The notes: generated from the sequence alone by a model not told the origin. Shown: positions 1-13,598, numbered from the stretch's first letter. The stretch: 64,000 nucleotides of DNA from Sipunculus nudus (GCA_026874595.1 CM049316.1:48364695-48428694), one strand, 5' to 3'. Made by a program: numbers and translations.

Positions 1-410
1 AATAAAGATAAACAATATATATGCTATACCCACGTGATCACAGTTAAGTTAAAACAAGATGAACTAGATATATGCAATACCCACGTGATCACTGTTAAGT
101 TAAAACAAGATGAACTAGATATATGCAATATCTTCGTGATCACTGTTAAGTAAAATTAAGATGAACTAGATATATGCAATATCTACGTGATCACTGTTAA
201 GTAAAAACAAGATGAACTAGATATAAGCAATATCTACCATATCACTGTTAAGTTAAAACAAGATGAACTAGATTTAAGCAATATCTACGTGATCACTCTT
301 AAGTTAGAACAAGATGAACTAGATATATGCAATATCTACGTGATCACTGTTAAGTTAGAACAAGATGAACTAGATACATGCAATATCTACGTGATCACTG
401 TTGACGTGCA
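1..410. repeat. Minisatellite, 51-bp unit, about 8 copies
   Basis: The phrase GATGAACTAGATATATGCAA recurs every 51 bases (for example at 61 and 112), followed by TATCTACGTGATCACTGTTAA. Copies differ by a few substitutions. The array runs off the left edge, so its full length is unknown. It lies downstream of the last visible carboxypeptidase exon on the minus strand and is either in that gene's intron 6 or beyond the gene. Confidence 0.95.
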
Positions 411-3400
411 GAAGAAACTACATTATAATCGATGATCATGCAGTACCTAACAAAAGTCTCCCCCAATAATATTTTGACCCTAATAAGACATATGAAAGCG
501 GGATACCGCTGGATTATATATATGTTAATGATGGACATTTTTTATCCTGCTATAATTTCCTCATTTCTACATGCATACATGTTTAAAAGAGCGCCATACA
601 CAAGAATAACGACTGTGCACAATTAATAATATAATAGATTTTAAAGGAAACACGATATCGACAAAACTCTTATTCGCAAATGTAATATTCTCGGCTGTGT
701 GGCAAACATGTACTTAAGAGAACTTTCAATTAAATTTCAAAATTGTAAAGATAACATCTAATGTCAAACACGAAACTGAGATCTTTTAGGGAAAGTGGTA
801 AAGATACAAGTTCTTGTTTTTAGCTCAGCATTTCTGAATATTTTATCTTAAAATTTGTATAAGGAAGTATCTGAGGATGTTAGCTATAAAAAATCAAATA
901 TAACCGCCACCCGGCCGGTCTTGTCTTAAATTTCCTGGCACGGACATTATCTCAAAATCTTTACAGCCATTGTTCTGCCATTTTATATGTGATTGTCACT
1001 ACAAGAGGAGGAACCGTGCCAGAGTCCAGAAAATTCAGAAGTCAATATAACCGCCGGATAGCATTCTTATAGTGTGCATGCATTATATCAAGAACTGTTT
1101 CAGCTAGCTGTTGCTGTGAAATTGTAGACGAAGAGGATACGTCCCATGAAAGTTCACAACCTTCAGAAATCGAATATGGCAGACTGGCAGGAATCTTGAA
1201 TATCCTTTTGAATGCATTATCATGAGAACCATTCTAGTATTTGTCATCCAATTTGCCACTAATTTTTTGATTTCCTGTCGCCTGCGTTATTGTAAGAATT
1301 GTTCAACATGTGCCGTCAACATTTTTCTGAAAAATGGACAGTGTAAGAGTATATGTGCTATCAAACTTTGAAACTCGTTAGAAATTCCATCATGGTCCTT
1401 GCGGCAGCAATATCTGAGTTCCATTCATGAGGCAGATTATATATTTTCATGTATATTTGTGTAGAACAAAGAGCAGAAAAAAGGGGCAACTTAGGCTGTA
1501 TTTAGTTTCAGATCCCCTCTCACCTCGCACTGATCCATCCCAAAGTTTTAGGATATGTTCCCTAGTACACAATTCACCATGTAAGAAGTACCAGACAACT
1601 TGTGGAGCTATAGTGTGTTGACATATTAGCAAGCAAAAAATGTACAACGCTGATCACATAACGTCAGCTAGCCATCTTCTTTGTGCGGGCAATAATGACC
1701 TTTATGGACAAATACACCTTCTGTGAGGCAGCTGTTTGCATAGATCATTTAACTGTTCCTTTATATGAAAATATCATGTTCTCCTGCGTGTTTGCATTAG
1801 ATCTTCTATCCCATCTGCCCCCCCCCCCCGGTGCTTTTTTTAATAATTTTTTAAAGGATTTTTTTAATATTAATGGGAATATGTAATCGGGGCATTTAGG
1901 TTATACCAGTAAAAACATTAAAATCTTTACAGACACAAGACAAAACAATGGAAAATGTTAAATGCTGGTTATTATTTAATTCTTGTCCCACTTTTCATTA
2001 TCCTTGATTGACTTAAAATTATATTCAAATTAGTGTTAGTATTTGCCAAGGAAAGAAAATCACAAAAATGTAAGTTTTATTTGCACAGTCACAACATAAG
2101 CTGTTATATTCGGATGAGCAAGATTGGTACAGCCTTCTTTTTAAAACATTCTTTTTTAAAACAGTAATCCCTGAGTATGAGTAACAGCCGGGTTACACTT
2201 CCAATATAATGCAAGCTTAACTTAATGATTCAGATTATAATGAAGATCTTTATGATATTTTTTATGATATCTCATGGAATATTTGAGGCTTTTATGCAGA
2301 AGCTGAATGTACATGATTGAATGTAGCCCAGTTTTGTTTAATATTTGATTTTTATTAACCATTTATTGACGTACTAGCTAAGAAAATGAAATGTGCCTTT
2401 TGTAACAAAGCAATGTAATTGAATGTAATTTAAAGTCTTGCACTTCTTTTTTCCGAATTAAGCCATATTTTTCCATATAATTACTATTGTGATATTAATA
2501 ACGGCAATAAAAAGAACAACAAAATTGCTGACTTTATAAAGTGAGGATCGAGAAAGTCAATATTAAGGTTAAGGAGCACATACAAAAATTCCTCTAGGTT
2601 ACTTTTAACTTTTCTGCATGACATGGCACATTGTGATAAAATAATCGTTAATGTTAAAATCCACAAAGCCTTCTGTATGTTACCAGAATCATATCTATTT
2701 TTTTGTGTTTAAGTCTAAAAGAATCTTAACTCTTACTGCTCGTCCGTTTTACTATTTAATGATCTCTCCAACAAACACATGAATAATAAATTAACATTTA
2801 CGTGAGTATAATTAAATCATTATCTGTATCCATATTTGGTAAATATAAAATTTAAATATTATAACCTGTCGTGAGAAACATTACTTTATTTACGTTTTGA
2901 TGACTATGAAAGAAATTACATTTGTTTATGAATAACCTCGAGGTCATCATCTGTATACCCTTTAATTTTAATGGTTTTGTCCATTTAATTCAAACAAATA
3001 TGACATAAACTCAAAATGATTCTTTCCCAAACCAATAGGTCGTATTATATAAAACTCTAAACTCAGATTAAGATCACAAGGAAGTTTTTTTTCAGCTGTT
3101 TAAAGCAATTTACAAAAACAAAGTATATATAAGCTATTTTGTAAAGTGAAATAACTATAATTTGCAAGCTAATTTCTATACAGTTCTGACAAACGTACAT
3201 CATTTCTCCATGGCATTTGAAGACGGGGTACATGTAAAGAAATATATTGTTAAAACAAGATGATAAGACCTGTATTAATTACCTTGTGATTGTTAATATG
3301 GTCATTTCTTGAATTCTTAATCCTTGGCCAAGAATTATGTAATTATGCGCAGTTTGATATTAAATTTGTAATTGTCATTTCTATAATTCATCAGTATTGA

Positions 3401-4825
3401 TTTAAATGAACCGTCATTTGTTATGAATCAAGAGCTGATTGTAGAAGGAAATAAGTGTTTAAAAACCTGTACGAGCGGGAGCTATATACCCCACAACTCA
3501 CATGATTAGGCTACCTATTACCGTAGCTCTTGGTAAGGAATAATCAACACTTATCCACCGCTGAATTTGTTGAATCAGCACACACATTTGCAATAATATG
3601 TGCGTATTCTCACGCCATTAGTGCATTGTGGCTGAATACATTTTTCTTGCTAAAATCTCCTGGCACACAGACTTCAGTTCACACGAAGGCATATCTCCAG
3701 TTAACCTGATTTATGCATTGTTTTGTTCTGCATATCCACGTGCGTTTAATTACCATAACAATACTGCATGGCCAGAGGTCGGATCTTGCACAACTTCAGG
3801 TGACAGGAAAGAAGAAATACAAAAGACACCAGTTGGATGCTTAAAAATCTTGATTTGTGAAGTCACGCGGTATGGCCAACAGGTGGCGTGCCCGCTAGTT
3901 TTGTAATTTGTAATACTGATTTCGCCAGGTGAAAGCTTTTCACCACTTATGTACAGGAGTATAGTTATGATTCTAATATCAGAATGAAATAATGGTAGAT
4001 ATCATAATATTTGAAGGAGAAAAGCACTATATAACACTATATGTTCATATAGTGTGTATTATTAAATGTGTATATTTAACATACCAGGTATGTGAAAAGG
4101 TCTTTGTAATATAAACGCAGAGTATAATTTTAGACAAGCCCAAAATGTTCAGAGCAAACAATTTGTGCCTTTAGTATGTAAAGGCATTCCTAAAATAACC
4201 TATGTTATGCTCTTATCCCTGTTTACGTTGTTTTATTTTTCGGTTGCTGTTTTATTTTTTTTTCTACATTTTTCTACAAAGAATACTCAGCGTAGGTCAG
4301 CTGAGGTCGAATAAAAAGCTGATAGTTTGTGGACGCGTCCTGGCTTTCTGGAGCTTTTGGAGTGTACACATCTTCCTGTCTCTCTTCTTAAGCATACACT
4401 TTGTCAGTTTTTGTGTGTTGTTATTTTGCCTTATAATAATGCCGACGTTCTCCAACGGAGCAAAAATTGGAAAAGCTCTGGACAACGTTACATAATCAAG
4501 CGCTCAGGCGCGTTTAAAAACGGAGCACAACTTTCACCAACGTTTATTTCAAAACTTTGGCAGATTTTCAGGATGTTGAAAAGTTTCAATGACCATGACG
4601 TTCGCCACCGCTCGCCAACGAACGTCAATTTTCATCAGCTCTTACCAGCGGATCGAGCTAGACGTTTACCCAAACGTCGGTAAACGTCGGCTAAAACGTC
4701 ATAGTGTGAATCCAGTTTAGAGCAGGTCTTGACGGTGGGTTGTTATGTTTATAAATTCTGGTGCATTTTTTTCTGCAAAATTAAGTTGAATTACCAAAAA
4801 GCATATCTGAACTAAACCCTCAACT
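411..4825. other. No gene recognised
   Basis: AT-rich sequence with only short, non-conserved reading frames. It holds a 12-base C run at 1818-1829 and a CG-rich patch at about 4600-4700 with repeated AACGTCGG. I searched the minus strand for the missing catalytic exons of the M14 carboxypeptidase (a NPDGY-type motif and a DRLWRKTR-type motif) and did not find them here. Confidence 0.6.
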
Positions 4826-5300
4826 AGCGGCCCATGGCCATGATTCTCAGCTGAATTCAGGGAAAATTTAACAATAGGCAACATGGCCCACAGAGTGCTG
4901 TCCAAAATTAAGGAAAAAAATGCGAAGAAAATAGGGAAAAAAGTCCAGATGGCGCCACCAGTCTGCAGGAACTGATGAAACCCTTCATGATCAATAATCA
5001 TGCAAAGAATCATGGTGATCAAAGCAGTAGTTATTCGGATACTGGAGCTTTTGTATCAAACTTTTAATTATTCTGAATGGTACCTAAGAGCCCCATAGCT
5101 CTGAGGATATTGGTAACAGAGACATAATTTCATGTTTCCAAGGATATATTTCATGGACCTCCCCAAAAATCAAGTTAGAAGATTCCAGGTACAGCAGTTC
5201 CGACTGTGCCCTGTTAACGGACGGACGGACCGCCGGACGGACGACAGACGAGGAGTGATCGCTATAGCTCAGATGACTTTCAGTCAGCTGAGCTGAAAAA
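4826..5300 (+). repeat. Short copy of the CAAGGG/GAGCTAAAAA repeat clan
   Basis: Starts GGCCCATGGCCATGATTCTC and ends in GTCAGCTGAGCTGAAAAA after a GGAC-rich stretch, like the copy at 26636-27538. It has an internal GATGGCGCCACCAGTCTGCA segment shared with that copy. The ends are near-inverted (CTCAGCTGA against TCAGCTGAG). No coding capacity is seen. Confidence 0.75.
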
Positions 5301-5559
5301 GTGTGTATTTTAACATTTATCTTTGACCAACCGATCCTCTAAGACTGCAGGTTATTATATTCAGTCCCTAAGTCATTTATGTGTTGGCCATACAGTCATG
5401 CTTTTTGTAGCCTGTTAAATGATTAACTCCATCACGTGTGGTCGATTCTCTATCAGGAATCACATGATTTACTTTTGCGTGTGTAAGTCCATTAGACCGA
5501 GAAAGTGCCTGATGTAAATGGGTTCCGCTCCTTTATATATTTGTCATTTGATTGTAACG

Positions 5560-5812
5560 TGCCTGTGCGTTAGTTTTCTTGAGTGTGTTAGTCGTTTGGT
5601 CTTAAACGCGCCTGTGTTTCATTGGTCACAAGATTTCCTCCCGTGTGTGTTATTCATTAGGCCGTGGACGTGCCTGTGTTTTAGTGATCACTAGATTTCC
5701 TCCCGTGTGTGTTAGTCATTAGGCGTTGGACGTTTCTGCGTGTTAGCGGTCACTAGATTTCCTCCCGTGTGTGTTAGTCATTAGGTCGTGGACGTGCCTG
5801 TGTTTTAGTGGT
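5560..5812. repeat. Minisatellite, about 60-bp unit, with sequence matching the exon 6 donor flank
   Basis: About four good copies of a 60-bp unit containing TAGTCATTAGGCCGTGGACG and CACTAGATTTCCTCCCGTGT. Degenerate copies extend back to about 5395. The array stops abruptly where the inverted-repeat element at 5813 begins. A single 35-base match to the unit sits at 14028-14062, directly beside the exon 6 splice donor of the carboxypeptidase gene, 8.2 kb away. Confidence 0.85.
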
Positions 5813-6199
5813 CACCCTGACACTGGCACGCATTTTTCCCCGCAATGCCGCGCAATGCATCGTGGCAAGGCGTGCCATTTCGGTGCTACGAAGGGGAGCG
5901 TGCAGCCGTATTTGCGGCCTGTTCGCGAACTGTACATGCATAATTTAAGCAATGTCTACGAATGCAGGTACAAAATTAGGCCGCATTGTCACACATTGAC
6001 TCGCAGTGGCACTACTTGTTTACGTATAGTTAAGTATTGTTCGCGCATTGTTCACGTTTACCATATCGCATTGTCCCGCAATGTCCCGCATGCGCACGAC
6101 ACTCACAGTTCCTGCTGTCTTCCGGCATGAACACGCACTGCCCCGACACGACGTCGTCGGGGCAACTTCTTGTCACGTTTTGTCCCAATTGGCGGCACG

Positions 6200-6200
<1 letters not shown>

Positions 6201-6274
<74 letters not shown>
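6201..6274. repeat. (TA)n microsatellite, 74 bp
   Basis: Uninterrupted TA repeats directly abutting the hairpin element at 6274-6391, with a second short TA run at about 6422-6436 on the other side. The apparent Tyr-Ile reading frames here are artefacts of the dinucleotide. Confidence 0.97.
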
Positions 6275-6275
<1 letters not shown>

Positions 6276-6391
6276 CGAAGGTAAAGATAAACAGTGACGC
6301 CTTTAAGATAGACTAACTAGTTTATTAACATGCGTGTTAATAAACTAGTTAGTCTATCTAAAAGGCGTCACTGTTTATCTTTACCTTCGCT
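6274..6391. mobile_element. Near-perfect hairpin, 57-bp arms, probable foldback MITE
   Basis: The left arm starts AGCGAAGGTAAAGATAAACA and the right arm ends TGTTTATCTTTACCTTCGCT. The arms pair over 57 bases with one mismatch and a 4-base spacer (TGCG). TA runs lie on both sides, as expected for insertion into a TA target. It is non-coding. Confidence 0.8.
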
Positions 6392-6856
6392 TCAACTATA
6401 TACTAACACGGCTATACCACTTTATATATATATATAACGTGAAGGTTTCACAACTAGCTTCATTCCTCGATTCGCTGTGTTTGATGATGCAGAATGCCAG
6501 AGACACTGCTATTGCAGAACAGAGAAGATGTCTTTATCTGGCAGCTGCAGGACTATTTCGTTTTGAAGGACTGGAGAAAAGGCATCAAGAGGAAGAGCAT
6601 GACACGCATTGACACGCACCGTCGGCAGTGTTAGCGCCCAGTTCGCGCAGTGTCTCCGCTTGGTTCACGCGAGTGTGCACATGGTACGAAAATTGATGCG
6701 TGCCGAATTTTTGAAAATTTCAAAATTCTACCTACGACATGGCACGCACCCCGCACCCTTCACACATTCCCGTCGCTCGTTCACGAAGACTTTATTCATT
6801 GGCACGACGCATTGCGCGTCATGGCGGGAACAAAAAATCGTGCCAGTGTCAGGGTG

Positions 6857-7980
6857 GCAGTATAGTACAGTTGTAACATGACCTCACATAAATTGCAACT
6901 AAAGGTATCTCATTTGTTTTGTACCCCCAGAATGTATCCTTTTGAACAAGTGAAAAACTACTAAATTACAATCCAGGGGGAAAGTAGGGAAATTTGGGTA
7001 TTTCTAAGATGGCCACCAGAAGGCCTAGAAACCATCAGTTTTAATAAATCAAATGGGTCAAACAAAATTTTCAGGGTTTTTTTTTGCGAAATCTAATTCT
7101 TGTCTTTATTTACTAATTTTAGGACTCCTAAGGCCCATATGTGCGGGTTGATGTGGATACGGGCTGAGACAGGAGTTTTAATTTTTGATACAAGGCATGC
7201 GGTGGAATGTACTGCAGCGCACACCTATCCTGTTGCACTGATATCTAGGTAACAGCCGACAATCTAATCATTAGGCAGCGAATGATGATTTAACACAAAA
7301 GACTTCATGTAAGCTCAACATCGAACTGAACGTCCGTCTCTGTTATAAAGAGGCATTTCCTGTATCCTGTACAAGATGGCATTGTCCAGTAACCAAGAAA
7401 TTCGACAGAAATGCAGAGGAATGTAACAATATTTCGAGTTAAAAGGGATTTTTTTCGCACATGGTAGGTGCTATTAGAAAGTATACCTAAAAGCTAATGA
7501 TTGTTCTGGTCTATATCAAGTTATAGGGCACTTGTAGGCCGTGAGGCGTTGTCAAAAATTATGAAAATCTTTGCATCTTAATAGCGCCTTACAGTGCGGT
7601 TCTTGCTGAAGGGTGTATGGGCACTCAAACGCTAAGTACTTTAGTCGCTGACTCTCTAATTATATGGGATTGGAAAGGGGAGGGGGGGGGGGGCGGTTCT
7701 AGCGCGACATCTTGCCTGGAGAGACAGCACTGGTGATCCTCTACAGCGGGAAGTTAATGTGAGAAGGTGACAACATTAGGAGCAGCAAAGTATGATATCT
7801 GACTTGTATAAGGAATGGATGGGACCTGTAAGAGCACTTAAACCAACATAGTAGGGATGGCAGTAATTAATGTAACACGGGGTTTATGCCACTTCAGACC
7901 GACCAGGCGCCTGCTCTTGAAAATCTCCAACAGGTTATTAGATGCTACTGTCAGACTGACTTAAGCACCTTTAGATGCAC
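6857..7980. other. No gene recognised
   Basis: Mixed unique and repeat-like intergenic or intronic sequence with a G run near 7679-7692. No exon with splice sites could be supported on either strand. Confidence 0.5.
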
Positions 7981-10622
7981 GTACAGAAACAATCACATAG
8001 AGTGCACCCGGGCTTGTGTAAGCTGTGCAGAAACAATCACATAGACTGCACCAAGGCTTGTGTAAGCTGTGCAGAAACAATCACATAGAGTGCACCCGGG
8101 CTTGTGTAAGCAGTGCAGAAACAATCACATAGACTGCACCCGGGCTTGTGTAAGCTGTGCAGAAACAATCACATAGACTGCACCCGGGCTTGTGTAAGCT
8201 TTGCAGAAACAATCACATAGAGTGCACCCGGGCTTGTGTAAACTGTGTAGAAACAATCACATAGAGTGCACCCGGGCTTGTGTAAGCAGTGCAGAAACAA
8301 TCACATAGAGTGCACCCGGGCTTGTGTAAGCAGTGCAGAAACAATCACATAGACTGCACCCGGGCTTGTGTAAGCTGTGCAGAAACAATCACATAGAGTG
8401 CACCCGGGCTTGTGTAAGCTGTGCAGAAACAATCACATAGACTGCACCCGGGCTTGTGTAAGCTGTGTAGAAACAATCACATAGACTGCACCCGGGCTTG
8501 TGTAAGCTGTGCAGAAACAATCACATAGAGTGCACCCGGGCTTGTGTAAGCTGTGCAGAAACAATCACATAGAGTGCACCCGGGCTTCTGTAAGCTGTGC
8601 AGAAACAATCACATAGAGTGCACCAAGGCTTGTGTAAGCAGTGCAGAAACAATCACATAGAGTGCACCCGGGCTTGTGTAAGCTGTGCAGAAACAATCAC
8701 ATAGACTGCACCCGGGCTTGTGTAAGCAGTGCAGAAACAATCACATAGAGTGCACCAAGGCTTGTGTAAGCTGTGTAGAAACAATCACATAGACTGCACC
8801 AAGGCTTGTGTAAGCAGTGCAGAAACAATCACATAGACTGCACCAAGGCTTGTGTAAGCTGTGCAGAAACAATCACATAGAGTGCACCAAGGCTTGTGTA
8901 AGCAGTGCAGAAACAATCACATAGAGTGCACCCGGGCTTCTGTAAGCTGTGCAGAAACAATCACATAGAGTGCACCAAGGCTTGTGTAAGCAGTGCAGAA
9001 ACAATCACATAGAGTGCACCCGGGCTTGTGTAAGCTGTGCAGAAACAATCACATAGACTGCACCAAGGCTTGTGTAAGCAGTGCAGAAACAATCACATAG
9101 AGTGCACCAAGGCTTGTGTAAGCTGTGTAGAAACAATCACATAGACTGCACCAAGGCTTGTGTAAGCAGTGCAGAAACAATCACATAGACTGCACCAAGG
9201 CTTGTGTAAGCTGTGCAAAAACAATCACATAGAGTGCACCAAGGCTTGTGTAAGCTGTGCAGAAACGATCACATAGACTGCACCCGGGCTTGTGTAAGCT
9301 GTGCAGAAACAATCACATAGACTGCACCAAGGCTTGTGTAAGCAGTGCAGAAACAATTACATAGAGTGCACCCGGGCTTGTGTAAGCAGTGCAGAAACAA
9401 TCACATAGACTGCACCCGGGCTTGTGTAAGCTGTGCAGAAACAATCACATAGAGTGCACCAAGGCTTGTGTAAGCAGTGCAGAAACAATCACATAGACTG
9501 TACCAGGGCTTGTGTAAGCAGTGCAGAAACAATCACATAGAGTGCACCAAGGCTTGTGTAAGCAGTGCAGAAACAATCACATAGAGTGCACCAGGGCTTG
9601 TGTAAGCAGTGCAGAAACAATCACATAGAGTGCACCCGGGCTTGTGTAAGCTATGCAGAAACAATCACATAGACTGCACCCGAGCTTGTGTAAGCAGTGC
9701 AGAAACAATCACATAGAGTGCACCAAGGCTTGTGTAAGCTGTGTAGAAACAATCACATAGACTGCACCAAGACTTGTGTAAGCAGTGCAGAAACAATCAC
9801 ATAGACTGCACCAAGGCTTGTGTAAGCTGTGCAGAAACAATCACATAGAGTGCACCAAGGCTTGTGTAAGCAGTGCAGAAACAATCACATAGAGTGCACC
9901 CGGGCTTCTGTAAGCTGTGCAGAAACAATCACATAGAGTGCACCAAGGCTTGTGTAAGCAGTGCAGAAACAATCACATAGAGTGCACCCGGGCTTGTGTA
10001 AGCTGTGCAGAATCAATCACATAGACTGCACCAAGGCTTGTGTAAGCAGTGCAGAAACAATCACATAGAGTGCACCAAGGCTTGTGTAAGCTGTGTAGAA
10101 ACAATCACATAGACTGCATCAAGGCTTGTGTAAGCAGTGCAGAAACAATCACATAGACTGCACCAAGGCTTGTGTAAGCTGTGCAGAAACAATCACATAG
10201 AGTGCACCAAGGCTTGTGTAAGCTGTGCAGAAACAATCACATAGACTGCACCCGGGCTTGTGTAAGCTGTGAAGAAACAATCACATAGACTGCACCAAGG
10301 CTTGTGTAAGCAGTGCAGAAACAATCACATAGAGTGCACCCGGGCTTGTGTAAGCTGTGCAGAAACAATCACATAGACTGCACCCGGGCTTGTGTAAGCT
10401 GTGCAGAAACAATCACATAGAGTGCACCAAGGCTTGTGTAAGCAGTGCAGAAACAATCACATAGACTGCACCAGGGCTTGTGTAAGCAGTGCAGAAACAA
10501 TCACATAGAGTGCACCAAGGCTTGTGTAAGCAGTGCAGAAACAATCACATAGAGTGCACCAGGGCTTGTGTAAGCAGTGCAGAAACAATCACATAGACTG
10601 CACCCGGGCTTGTGTAAGCTGT
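7981..10622. repeat. Minisatellite, 44-bp unit, 60 copies, with higher-order structure
   Basis: The unit contains GCAGAAACAATCACATAG, then GAGT or GACT, then GCACCCGGG or GCACCAAGG, then CTTGTGTAAG, then CTGT or CAGT. Successive AATCAC positions are exactly 44 apart from 7991 to 10587. Typing each copy by these variants shows that copies 16-37 and 38-59 have almost the same variant order, that is, a tandem duplication of a 22-copy (968 bp) block. An older 8-copy (352 bp) period is visible in copies 15-28. Confidence 0.97.
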
Positions 10623-10665
10623 GGGGGAACAAACACTATGGTATGAGGATGGACAAAATGACAGC

Positions 10666-11002
10666 TAAAGCCCCGTTCACACCTATCCGTTTTTTTCCTT
10701 CCCCACCCGCATCCGCTTCCGTCATCCGTCGTCCGCCATCCGTTGTCTCTGTTCACACCTATCCGCGCTTTTTCCGTCCGCACCCGCTCTCATCACATTT
10801 GTTTCATAAAAATTACACTATTATCTTTCACGTATGTTCATACAATATATATATAATAACAAATAATGTATTACCCTCATAATCTTAAATTTCACGAAAC
10901 TCGTGTAATTGAGGGTTAGAACTGTGAATCATACTGAAACCCCGTTTCCACAAGGGCGCTTAAATTATTCTCCATACATTATGTTTAAATTATAATTATA
11001 AA

Positions 11003-11039
<37 letters not shown>

Positions 11040-11630
11040 TATATACTTTATATAATAGGCTATATTTTATTTTTCGTGGGCTTAATAGTTAATGTATATT
11101 ATATTCATCGACTTATCGGTCTTTATTCCAAATAACCCCGCCCCCGCTCCTTTGGTGATTTATATGATTCTATTTATAACATTGCTTTAATTATATCAAT
11201 TAACAATTAAAGCTTTCCCCAGCGGGATTGTGAGGCACGCGCAAGTTCCAAATCTGATTCTATTTTTACATTGCTTTAATTATATCAATTAATCATTAAA
11301 GCTTTCCCGAGCGGGATTGTGAGGGACGCGCAAGTTCCAAATTTTCATAGTGAAAAAAACCGCTTTTGTCATTTTCTATCAAGCACAAGCACATTCCAGA
11401 ATATCCCCTTTTATATGACGTCATAATATGGATTCCCGTCCGCACCCGTCGTCCGCTTTCGTCGTGAATCGGTCCGATTTGTGCGGACGGTGTGACGGGT
11501 GCGGGTGCGGAAGCGGATAGGTGTGAATGCGCTATGTAATTTTAACTACCTCAAATTTGACGGACGACGGATGACGGAAGCGGGTGCGGGTGCGGAAGGA
11601 AAGAACGGATAGGTGTGAACGCCCCTTTAT
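10666..11630. mobile_element. Inverted-repeat DNA transposon, non-autonomous, possibly PIF/Harbinger-like
   Basis: The left end TAAAGCCCCGTTCACACC and the right end (as reverse complement) TAAAGGGGCGTTCACACC are followed by a shared CTATCCGTT and purine/pyrimidine-biased CCGCACCCGC repeats. Each subterminal region carries a second copy of GTTCACACCTATCCG or its complement. The interior has an approximately 110-bp tandem duplication at 11160-11345 and TA-rich DNA. No transposase frame remains. The superfamily call is a guess from the termini. Confidence 0.75.
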
Positions 11631-11682
11631 TTAACATGTAATCACTACATATCTAATTGTATTTATTGATCTGGTGATTAAA

Positions 11683-13598
11683 ACAAGGGTCCCATGGGTT
11701 ACGGTGCTCAGCTGAAGCTGACCTTGAAGGTAAATATCTAAAATAAAAACTAACAAAGATGAAGTCTGAGGAAATATATATAGAAAGGCCAAGTGTTGGT
11801 TGATTTATTTGATTTATATGATTTATTTGAATTGATGAGTAAGGAACTGTTGCAAAATATTTTTTTTGTGATCTAACGATGTGTTTTCTGATGTTGAAAC
11901 TGAAGCATCGGAACATTTTGTAAGCATAAGATCTACACTATTACCATGATCAGCTGTTTGCTCTTTGATATGTTGTTGATAGTTCTGCAGGTGACACGTT
12001 TGTCTAATTAAATCGTATTTCTTTATTATACCATTTTTTCAATTTTATAAATTTAATAGAATTGCAATATAGCTAACGCCCTGAGTCCACTGGTGCAAGG
12101 ACTTGAAGACTGGAGGGACCTTTTTATGGCTATCAATGGTGGGAGCTACAACATCTTTGCCTTTACGTACAGGATATACAATTTAATTCAACAGTGGGAA
12201 AAAAAGTTGATTAATAATTACGGAATATCTAAAAATGGACAGACGGATAGGTAGACAAACAAGGATGAACATGGATGATTATTTCCTATTCTCCTGAGGC
12301 AGAAAAATAATGAACAAAATTTTGCAATAGAAATCTCTCTTTGTTATATACCAAATTTTTGTAAGGTTAATAAATTTTATACATTTATAACATCTATATC
12401 TAAATATATGAGTTGCTTTCAAATTTCAGACCTCAATAGCTGAAACCCATATACATAAAGCATATATGTTAATTGAACATTGTTTATATATAAAAAAACT
12501 TATTCATAATTATTAAATATTTCAAAATAGGCAAAGACATGGGGAAAAACGCTGACCATTTTATTTCCCGTTCTGCTGATGCTGAAAATAATGAAAAAAG
12601 TTTGCATTGGATCATCATTTTTATGTTATATCATTTTCTTTTATTTATTAATTTTAAACCTTTGCAATAAAACATGTTTATCTTAGTTAAATAGAAAATT
12701 CTAAATGTCATTATCATTTATCCCCTATTTTGCTCAATAAATATCACATTATGCATACTTATGGATTTAATTATATTTTGAATCATTATTTGGTTAAAAT
12801 TATCTTAAAAGAAATTAATGTCTTTAAAATGCCACAAAATCACAATATGGCATCTTCTAGGTAACAATGAAGACCGAAAAGCTTTAAAGTTATGGAAGGT
12901 CAAACAATAACAGTTCAACAGTGGGCTGTCTGCAGACTGAAAAATGCAAGTACAAGAAAAAAAAACTCCAATAACTAGCCCTATTTTTGTTCTTTTATTT
13001 ATTTAAATTTCAGGTATTGAAAGATTAATTCCTTATGGGTACTTGCTTTGAAAACTAAAATACAGTGCTTCGGCAAATAAAAGATGCCATGGTCAAAGTT
13101 GGCCAACACTTTACGGTATTTAATTTTTTGATAATCAACTGTAAGATTTACATAATTGTGATCGTATTTTTGCGGAGAACTTAATCCTGATAAAATAAAA
13201 CGGTCTTAAACTTTACCAGTTACCATGTTAAGAAAGATAATATATTTCTTGCTATTTCGATCAGGTACCTAATATTCTGGTCCATAACATGTAAAAAGAA
13301 AGTAAAATTTACCTAAATTTTCATGTACATGTAGGAAATATATAGAGAAATAATGAAAATTATGATTTTTTAAAGCATGAACAAAGGCAGATAAGTGATT
13401 TTGATATCAGGCAGTCCTGAACTGTATCTGTGGGTTTTCTTTTGAAAATTGAGGTTTTACCTTAATTTATGTAAGTCACAAGCGCCCAGGTGGAAGAACT
13501 TATTTTGGATTCGTAAGTCTAACGGTTGCAAAACGTGCCAGTGTAACAGACAGACAGGCGGACAGTCGAATGGTGACTTATAGTCAGCTGAGCTAAAA
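11683..13598 (+). repeat. Copy of the CAAGGG/GAGCTAAAAA family, about 1.9 kb
   Basis: Begins ACAAGGGTCCCATGGGTTAC and ends TAGTCAGCTGAGCTAAAAAT after AGACAGACAGGCGGACAG. The 3' half aligns with the tails at 44520-45250, 46270-46925, 49690-50300 and 55150-55850. Non-coding. It lies in intron 6 or beyond the 3' side of the carboxypeptidase exons, antisense to that gene. Confidence 0.75.

Larger units (their letters stand above)
5813..6856. mobile_element. Non-autonomous DNA transposon with about 55-bp terminal inverted repeats
   Basis: The left end CACCCTGACACTGGCACG is matched by its reverse complement ending at 6856, and similarity continues inward for about 55 bases (GCGCAATGC and so on). 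No transposase reading frame remains. I could not identify a convincing target-site duplication, so the superfamily is open. The interior holds a TA microsatellite and a long hairpin that look like a later insertion. Confidence 0.8.

Noticed and set aside
6037-6297. Plus-strand reading frames with long Tyr-Ile runs
   Set aside because: They are the translation of the TA dinucleotide repeat within a transposon.
7981-10622. Regular direct repeats that might suggest a CRISPR array
   Set aside because: There are no unique spacers: the whole 44-bp period repeats, including the supposed spacer. The host is clearly eukaryotic. It is a minisatellite.
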